From contig JAIRMD010000150.1 in NCBI GenBank assembly GCA_031258915.1, positions 1-9,153 of the forward strand: DNA of 9,153 bases, written 5' to 3'. Shown here piece after piece: positions 5,041-9,153 of the stretch (its first letter is position 1; every line of letters starts with the position of its first letter). A program made the translations under genes and the position numbers. Under the pieces are notes generated by a model that was not told where the DNA came from, ran no database searches, and worked only from the letters and a program-made list of their open reading frames with translations. The stretch comes from Prevotellaceae bacterium. Lineage in GTDB: Bacteria; Bacteroidota; Bacteroidia; Bacteroidales; UBA932.

Positions 5041-7371
5041 TCAAAACTTAAAGTTATACGTTACCGAAGGCACTACGCTGAACAGGTAGAGCTTGTCGGC
5101 GTACATAATACCCGAATTTTCGGGCTCCTCGGTGAACTGTATGAACCACGTGTTGTGGCGGGCGTATGCGTTGTAGAGCGACAGGTTGATTTCGTGCGAG
5201 TAGCGCCGGCGCTTTTTCAGCTCTATGTTGAGGGCTACGTCAAGGCGGTGGTAGTCGTCCAGCCGGTAGGTGTTGCGCTTGCCGTAGATGGGGATGGAGG
5301 TGCCATCCGCTACGTAGCGTCCTTCGGGGAAGGTAACGGGCATTCCGCTCGAGAACGTCCAGTTGGCCGACAGGTTAAGGCGCTTGGCGATGTCGTAGCT
5401 GGCAACGATGTTCACGTTGTGCGGCCTGTCGAACGGCGCCTGGTACCACTCGTCGTTGTTTACCGTCCGGATTTTGCGGAGCGAGCGCGAGTAGGTGTAG
5501 CTAATCCAGCCGGTGAGCTTTCCGGTATTTTTCCGCGCAAGGAGCTCCGCCCCGTACGATTTGCCAATACCCCTGCGCAGCTCTCCCTCCAGCTGCACGT
5601 TCATCATTACCGAGGCGTGGTCTTTATAGTCCACCACATCATTCATGAATTTATAAAACACTTCGCCGGAGAGCTCTATGGTGTTGTCCATCAGGTTATG
5701 GAAGTATCCCATCGAGGCTTGGTGCGCCGACTGCGGCTTGATGTTGGGCGATGATGGCATCCAAATATCAAGCGGAGAGGTGGCGGTGGAGTTGGAGATG
5801 AGGTGCATGTACTGCATCGTGCGCGAGTAGCTGGCCTTGAGGGAGCTGTTGTCGTTGAGCAGGAGCACGGCGCCCGCGCGCGGCTCCAGCCCCCAGTAGT
5901 GGTGGTAAAAATCGCCCGGCGCATACACCGTTAGAGTGTCGTTAGCGCGCAGGTTGTAGCTTTGGTCGTAGTTGTACACCGTTGCCGGGCCGATGCAGCT
6001 GAACAGCGTTCCGCGCAGCCCGTACTTTACGGTGAGCCGCTCTCCTATTTTGTGCTGGTTCATGATGTACGCGGAGCTCTCCAGCGAGCTGAGCTCCGGC
6101 AGGCGTATAGCTTGCGGCTCGCTGCTCGCGGGAGTTGTGGCGGAGGCGTCGCAGGGGTTTACCCTGTGCAGGACGCTGGCGATGCCAAAGTGCAGCAGGT
6201 TGTCGTCGCCGTAGAGGTAGGTGAAATCGGCGCGTAAGCCAAGGTCGTCAATGGCCGACTTCCACTGCATGTCAAAGCCCGACATGGCCATTTGCAGCTT
6301 GTAGCGGTAGCCGCTGCCAATGATGGAAATGTTGGAGAACAGGTTATCGGAGAACAGGTGGTTCCAGCAGAGCGTGTAGGCGCTGTTGGCAAAGTCCATG
6401 CCCGCCACCGGCATTCCAAACACATCGCTGCCGTAGTACCCGGCGAGCGTTATGCGGTTTTTTTCGTCCGGCTTGTAGAAGAGCTTTCCGTTGAGGTCGT
6501 AGAAGTGGAGCACGGCGTCGCGCACTCTCTCCTCCGGCGCCAGCGGCAAAAAGAGGTCGGCGTAGGTGCGCCTGCCTGCCGCCATGAACGAGAGTTTACG
6601 GTCCACAATTGGCCCGTCAACCTCCAGGCGGCTCGATATGAGGCCTACACCTCCGTTCACGTTGAGCTTGTCGATGTCGCCGGTTTTGGAGCTCACCTCC
6701 AGCAGCGACGAGAGCCGTCCGCCGTGGGCTGCCGGAATATCGCCCTTGTAGAGCTTCACGTCGCTCACCACGTCGTTGTTGAACACCGAGAAGAAGCCCA
6801 TGAGGTGAGAGGCGTTGTACACCGTAGCGTTGTCGAAGAGGATGAGGTTCTGGTCGGGGCTGCCGCCGCGCACGCTGAAGGCCGATGTTCCCTCGGCGGC
6901 AGGCTGCACGCCGGGCAGCAGCATGATAGCCTTAATTACGTCCACTTCGCCCATCAGCGCCGGTATACGCTTGATGGTTTTCATCTCCAGCTTCTCCACG
7001 CCCATCTCGGCTTTGATAACGTTGGCGCGGCGCTCGGCGCTTACCACAACCTCCTCCAGCTCGGTATCCTGCTGGCTTAGCGCGAAATTTTTTATGAGCG
7101 AATTTTTTACGCTTAGCGATACCTCCAGCGGGCTGTAGCCCACGTAGCTGGCGGTAACGGAGTAGGCACCCGATGGCAGAGAAATGCTGTAAAAGCCTTT
7201 ATCGTTGGCAATAATGTTACGCTTGGCTTCGCGAATATGCACAACGGCTCCGGCCAGAGGTTCGCTCGTTTGAGCATCTTTCACATACCCGCTCAGCGTT
7301 GGCTGCTGCGCCTGCACAGGGATGAGGAACATCAAAAGGATGCTAAAGAGCAAAGTTTGTTTTGTCAGCAT
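5041..7371 (-). CDS. TonB-dependent outer-membrane receptor with carboxypeptidase-regulatory-like N-terminal domain
   Basis: A gated outer-membrane beta-barrel that imports an unidentified ligand using TonB/ExbBD energy. The 776 residues begin with a signal peptide (MLTKQTLLFSILLMF... cleaved after Ala21 in PVQA). A CarboxypepD_reg-like beta-sandwich follows (about 24-103; GAVVHIREAKRNIIANDKGF and VTASYVGYSP are typical), then a linker LEEVVVSAERR containing the TonB-box-like region (105-115). The plug domain is about 125-230, with SVRGGSPDQNLILFDN and YKGDIPAAHGGRLSS. The barrel runs from about 245 to a C-terminal phenylalanine (SVTYNFKF), the usual outer-membrane assembly signal. It is shorter than SusC-type proteins and has no SusD beside it. 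Receptors of this class in Bacteroidota are often followed by a DUF4249 lipoprotein; none is present here. A candidate promoter lies upstream, divergent from the ftsB-like gene. The start is fixed by the signal peptide. Substrate unknown; metal, siderophore or peptide uptake are all possible. Confidence 0.93.
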   Translation of the reverse strand: MLTKQTLLFSILLMFLIPVQAQQPTLSGYVKDAQTSEPLAGAVVHIREAKRNIIANDKGFYSISLPSGAYSVTASYVGYSPLEVSLSVKNSLIKNFALSQQDTELEEVVVSAERRANVIKAEMGVEKLEMKTIKRIPALMGEVDVIKAIMLLPGVQPAAEGTSAFSVRGGSPDQNLILFDNATVYNASHLMGFFSVFNNDVVSDVKLYKGDIPAAHGGRLSSLLEVSSKTGDIDKLNVNGGVGLISSRLEVDGPIVDRKLSFMAAGRRTYADLFLPLAPEERVRDAVLHFYDLNGKLFYKPDEKNRITLAGYYGSDVFGMPVAGMDFANSAYTLCWNHLFSDNLFSNISIIGSGYRYKLQMAMSGFDMQWKSAIDDLGLRADFTYLYGDDNLLHFGIASVLHRVNPCDASATTPASSEPQAIRLPELSSLESSAYIMNQHKIGERLTVKYGLRGTLFSCIGPATVYNYDQSYNLRANDTLTVYAPGDFYHHYWGLEPRAGAVLLLNDNSSLKASYSRTMQYMHLISNSTATSPLDIWMPSSPNIKPQSAHQASMGYFHNLMDNTIELSGEVFYKFMNDVVDYKDHASVMMNVQLEGELRRGIGKSYGAELLARKNTGKLTGWISYTYSRSLRKIRTVNNDEWYQAPFDRPHNVNIVASYDIAKRLNLSANWTFSSGMPVTFPEGRYVADGTSIPIYGKRNTYRLDDYHRLDVALNIELKKRRRYSHEINLSLYNAYARHNTWFIQFTEEPENSGIMYADKLYLFSVVPSVTYNFKF

Positions 7372-7409
7372 GTTTTAGGGGGTGCTTATTCATCTTGTCC
7401 AAAGGAGGG

Positions 7410-7440
7410 CAAAGTAACCCCAAAATAATGACAACGCCAA
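7410..7440 (-). promoter_or_regulatory. Candidate promoter of the TonB receptor gene
   Basis: On the minus strand TTACTTTG (7410-7417) matches seven of eight positions of TAnnTTTG when N positions are counted as free. A TTG (7438-7440) stands exactly 20 nt upstream, the spacing expected of Bacteroidota sigma-ABfr promoters. The predicted start of transcription leaves a leader of roughly 30 nt before the ATG at 7369-7371. Confidence 0.5.
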
Positions 7441-7455
7441 GAAGTTATCATCTGC

Positions 7456-7470
7456 TTAAATATTATTTAA
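7456..7470. promoter_or_regulatory. Perfect AT-rich palindrome in the divergent promoter region
   Basis: TTAAATA, one central T, then TATTTAA: arms of seven bases with complete symmetry. It lies 16 bp upstream of the -33 element of the TonB receptor promoter and about 44 bp upstream of the ftsB-side -7 element, a fitting place for a dimeric regulator. No known operator is matched, and an AT-only palindrome can arise by chance. Confidence 0.35.
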
Positions 7471-7513
7471 CGCCTCTGCGCTTCGGCATTGGTTTTGATA
7501 GCTGTAAAAAACG

Positions 7514-7521
7514 TAATTTTG
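7514..7521 (+). promoter_or_regulatory. Candidate -7 element for the ftsB-like/S41 pair
   Basis: TAATTTTG is an exact match to TAnnTTTG on the plus strand. Possible -33 elements are TTTTG at 7493-7497 (16 nt spacing) and TTG at 7489-7491 (22 nt spacing). Neither is ideal. Transcription would start near 7528 and give a leader of about 60 nt occupied almost wholly by heptamer repeats. Confidence 0.45.
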
Positions 7522-7533
7522 TTTGCTGATTTG

Positions 7534-7582
7534 GATTCAAAGATTTCAGATTTCAAATTTACTCATAACTCATAATTCAGCA
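7534..7582 (+). repeat. Heptanucleotide tandem tract in the ftsB leader
   Basis: Seven contiguous seven-base units can be laid out: GATTCAA, AGATTTC twice (7541-7554), AAATTTA, CTCATAA twice (7562-7575), and TTCAGCA. The two exact doublets keep the same 7-bp register with one unit between them. The units differ from those at 917-951 but the architecture (unit A twice, unit B twice) is the same. It ends six bases before the chosen ATG and so would lie inside the 5' untranslated region. Confidence 0.65.
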
Positions 7583-7588
7583 AGCCCC

Positions 7589-7867
7589 ATGCCACGTGTC
7601 CGCTACATGAGAACAATCCTGACGCTATTCTTTTTTGCCGTTTGGATTGGTTTTTTTGACCGCAACAGCTTAAAAGAGCATATCTCCCTAACCCTCCAGC
7701 TGCACCGCTTGGAGCGCGAGGTAGTGTTTTATCAGGCGCAAGTGAGCAGCAACAGGCAGCGCCTCAACGACCTCCTTACCGATGACGATAACCTCGAAAA
7801 AATTGCCCGCGAGCAGTACTACATGAAGCGCGCAGACGAGGATATTTTTATCATCGAAGACCGATAA
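7589..7867 (+). CDS. ftsB: FtsB/DivIC-family septum formation initiator
   Basis: Small bitopic inner-membrane protein of the divisome. FtsB/DivIC proteins form a coiled-coil complex with FtsL and FtsQ/DivIB that signals septal peptidoglycan synthesis. The chosen ATG gives 92 residues: a short basic cytoplasmic N-terminus (MPRVRYMR), one membrane helix (about 9-24, ILTLFFFAVWIGFF), a heptad-rich periplasmic coiled coil (about 27-62) and the conserved end DNLEKIAREQYYMKRADEDIFII, seen as DNLEKIAREQ plus YYMKRADEDIFII. This matches the usual Bacteroidota form in length and motif. An upstream TTG at 7523 would add 22 residues encoded by heptamer repeats and is unlikely; an internal ATG at 7607 gives 86 residues and remains possible. 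The S41 protease gene follows after 60 bp with no promoter match between, so the two are probably co-transcribed. FtsB and DivIC cannot be told apart from sequence alone, so the symbol is provisional. Confidence 0.88.
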   Translation: MPRVRYMRTILTLFFFAVWIGFFDRNSLKEHISLTLQLHRLEREVVFYQAQVSSNRQRLNDLLTDDDNLEKIAREQYYMKRADEDIFIIEDR

Positions 7868-7927
7868 GCGCTGGCAGCCGGATTTGGCGCCCAGCATCTA
7901 AAATTTCACGTAATCCAAAAATCGTAA

Positions 7928-9153
7928 ATGAAAAAAAAGTTAGCACTTCTGCTATTTTCCCTTGCCGCACATTCGATGTATGCGCAACCGCTGTACAAAA
8001 GCCAGGAGGCAATGCTCAAGTTCGGGCGCTTCATCTACTACCTTTCCTCGTCGTACGTTGACACCGTAAACGTTGACGATCTCACCGAAAAGGCCGTCAT
8101 TAAAGTGCTGAGCGAGCTCGACCCGCACTCCGGCTACACCTCGGCCAAAGATGCCAAGGCAACCACCGAATCGCTGCTGGGCAACTTCGATGGCATTGGC
8201 ATTGGGTTCAACATCTTCAACGACACGCTGCTGGTCATATCGCCCGTCGCCGGAGGGCCGTCGCAGAAGGTGGGCATCGTGGCGGGCGACCGCATTGTGG
8301 CGGTGGACGGCAAATGCATTGCCGGCGTAAGCGTCAAAAATACGGATGTGGTGAAAATGCTGCGCGGCCCAAAAGGTACCATCGTCAGCGTAAGCGTGAT
8401 GCGGCGGGGCGTGGAGCAGCTGCTCGACTTTACCATCACCCGCGATAAGATACCTCTCTACAGCATCGACGCCAAGTTCTGGGCTGCCCCCGGCATTGCC
8501 TACATCCACATGGGGCGATTTGCCGCAACGTCGCACAGCGAATTTGTGAAGGCGCTCGGCGGCTTTGGCAAAAAGCCCGACGGCATTATCCTCGACCTGC
8601 GCGGCAACGCCGGCGGCATGCTGGACGTATCGACCCACATTGCCGACGAATTTCTCTCCAAAAACCAGCTGATGGTTTACACCGAAGGGCGCACCCTGCC
8701 GCGCACGGATGTTGTGGCTACCGATACGCTCAGCCGGTTTGAGAAAGGCAAGCTGGTGGTTTTGATTGACGAGCACTCGGCTTCGGCAAGCGAAATCGTA
8801 GCCGGAGCAGTGCAGGACTGGGACAGGGGAATTATCGTTGGCCGCCGCTCGTTTGGCAAAGGGCTGGTGCAAAATCAGGTTGAGCTGCCCGACGGCTCGC
8901 TGGTGCGCATTACAGTAGCCCGCTACCACACGCCTACCGGAAGGGTGATACAGCGCCCCTACAGCAATGGCGAAACCGAAAAGTACTACAAGGATTTGTA
9001 CCGGCGCTACGCCAACGGCGAAGTGTACAACCCCGACAGCATCACGCCGCCTCCCGATTCGGTGAAATTTTTTACGCTCAAAAACAGGCGTACCGTGTAC
9101 GGCGGCGGCGGCATCATGCCCGATGTGTTTGTGCCGCTCGATACAAGCACCTA
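7928..9153 (+). CDS. S41 family C-terminal-processing peptidase, 3'-truncated by the window edge
   Basis: Secreted serine protease with a Ser-Lys dyad that trims or degrades proteins from their C-termini in the periplasm (CtpA/Tsp family). 408 residues are visible and the frame is still open at base 9153. An N-terminal signal peptide is clear (MKKKLALLLFSLAAHSMYA, cleaved before QP). A family N-terminal helix region holds LSELDPHSGY (61-70). The PDZ domain covers about 85-165, with GIGIGFN, SPVAGGPSQKVGIVAGDRIV and the LRGPKGT turn. The protease core shows ILDLRGNAGG (221-230), SASASEIVAGA with probable nucleophile Ser286, and GRRSFGKG with Lys311, exactly 25 residues apart as in CtpB/Tsp. 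The loop reads GNAGG where most relatives have GNPGG. The start at 7928 is fixed by the signal peptide. It probably shares the ftsB transcript. Bacteroidota often carry several S41 paralogues, so no specific symbol is given; substrates are unknown. Confidence 0.95.
   Translation, partial: MKKKLALLLFSLAAHSMYAQPLYKSQEAMLKFGRFIYYLSSSYVDTVNVDDLTEKAVIKVLSELDPHSGYTSAKDAKATTESLLGNFDGIGIGFNIFNDTLLVISPVAGGPSQKVGIVAGDRIVAVDGKCIAGVSVKNTDVVKMLRGPKGTIVSVSVMRRGVEQLLDFTITRDKIPLYSIDAKFWAAPGIAYIHMGRFAATSHSEFVKALGGFGKKPDGIILDLRGNAGGMLDVSTHIADEFLSKNQLMVYTEGRTLPRTDVVATDTLSRFEKGKLVVLIDEHSASASEIVAGAVQDWDRGIIVGRRSFGKGLVQNQVELPDGSLVRITVARYHTPTGRVIQRPYSNGETEKYYKDLYRRYANGEVYNPDSITPPPDSVKFFTLKNRRTVYGGGGIMPDVFVPLDTST

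Noticed and set aside
4810..5754. 314-codon plus-strand frame across the hppA-receptor spacer and into the receptor gene
   Set aside because: Most of it is the antisense of the TonB receptor 3' end, with Val/Arg-rich low-information sequence. It also crosses the likely hppA promoter.
6292..7080. 262-codon plus-strand frame opposite the TonB receptor plug and barrel
   Set aside because: It is the antisense shadow of a well-supported outer-membrane receptor and shows no recognisable motif or start context.
7523..7588. Longer ftsB-like protein starting at TTG 7523
   Set aside because: The added residues are encoded by heptamer repeats lying right after the -7 element, and family members begin close to the membrane helix as with the ATG at 7589.
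7869..7895. Small GCTGG/CCAGC hairpin between the ftsB-like gene and the S41 gene as a terminator
   Set aside because: Only five base pairs with a long loop and no following T run, so it should not interrupt co-transcription.
7952..8929. Long open frame on the minus strand opposite the S41 protease gene
   Set aside because: It is fully antisense to a gene with signal peptide, PDZ and catalytic motifs. Its translation is rich in His, Ala, Val and Gly with no domain pattern, as expected from GC-rich codon bias on the other strand.

Overview
The window looks like ordinary chromosome from a fairly GC-rich member of the Bacteroidota, probably Bacteroidales. This rests on protein content: a CarboxypepD_reg-type TonB-dependent receptor, a Bacteroidota-style FtsB/DivIC protein, a K+-dependent membrane pyrophosphatase and a secreted S41 protease. 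It also rests on start-site context. Starts lack convincing Shine-Dalgarno sequences, and three intergenic regions carry matches to the Bacteroidota -7 promoter element TAnnTTTG. The genus cannot be fixed from the sequence alone.

Layout: bases 1-915 (+) are the 3' nine-tenths of a glyceraldehyde-3-phosphate dehydrogenase gene cut by the window edge. It converges on rlmD (1054-2460, -), a 23S rRNA uracil-C5 methyltransferase, and a near-symmetric hairpin between them can stop transcription from both sides. Upstream of rlmD on the same strand is hppA (2561-4765, -), a membrane-integral pyrophosphatase with its own likely promoter. Next is a 275-bp spacer that holds a small unexplained open frame, then a TonB-dependent receptor (5041-7371, -). 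A 217-bp divergent promoter region follows. From it a small FtsB/DivIC-like cell-division protein (7589-7867, +) and an S41 C-terminal-processing protease (7928 to the window end, +) are read, probably together.

The genes do not form one pathway. Glycolysis, rRNA modification, PPi-driven ion pumping, outer-membrane uptake, septum assembly and periplasmic proteolysis are mostly housekeeping jobs. I found no defence system, mobile element, CRISPR array, tRNA or rRNA, and no convincing undescribed multigene system.

The less ordinary material is non-coding or at residue level. Two intergenic tracts are built from back-to-back seven-base units, each unit present as a pair before switching to another pair. 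A perfect 7-1-7 AT-rich palindrome sits in the divergent promoter region. The hppA-rlmD spacer can fold in two mutually exclusive ways. The HppA sequence carries K+-dependence residues and a pattern suggestive of a dual Na+/H+ pump. The TonB receptor lacks the lipoprotein partner often found beside such receptors.
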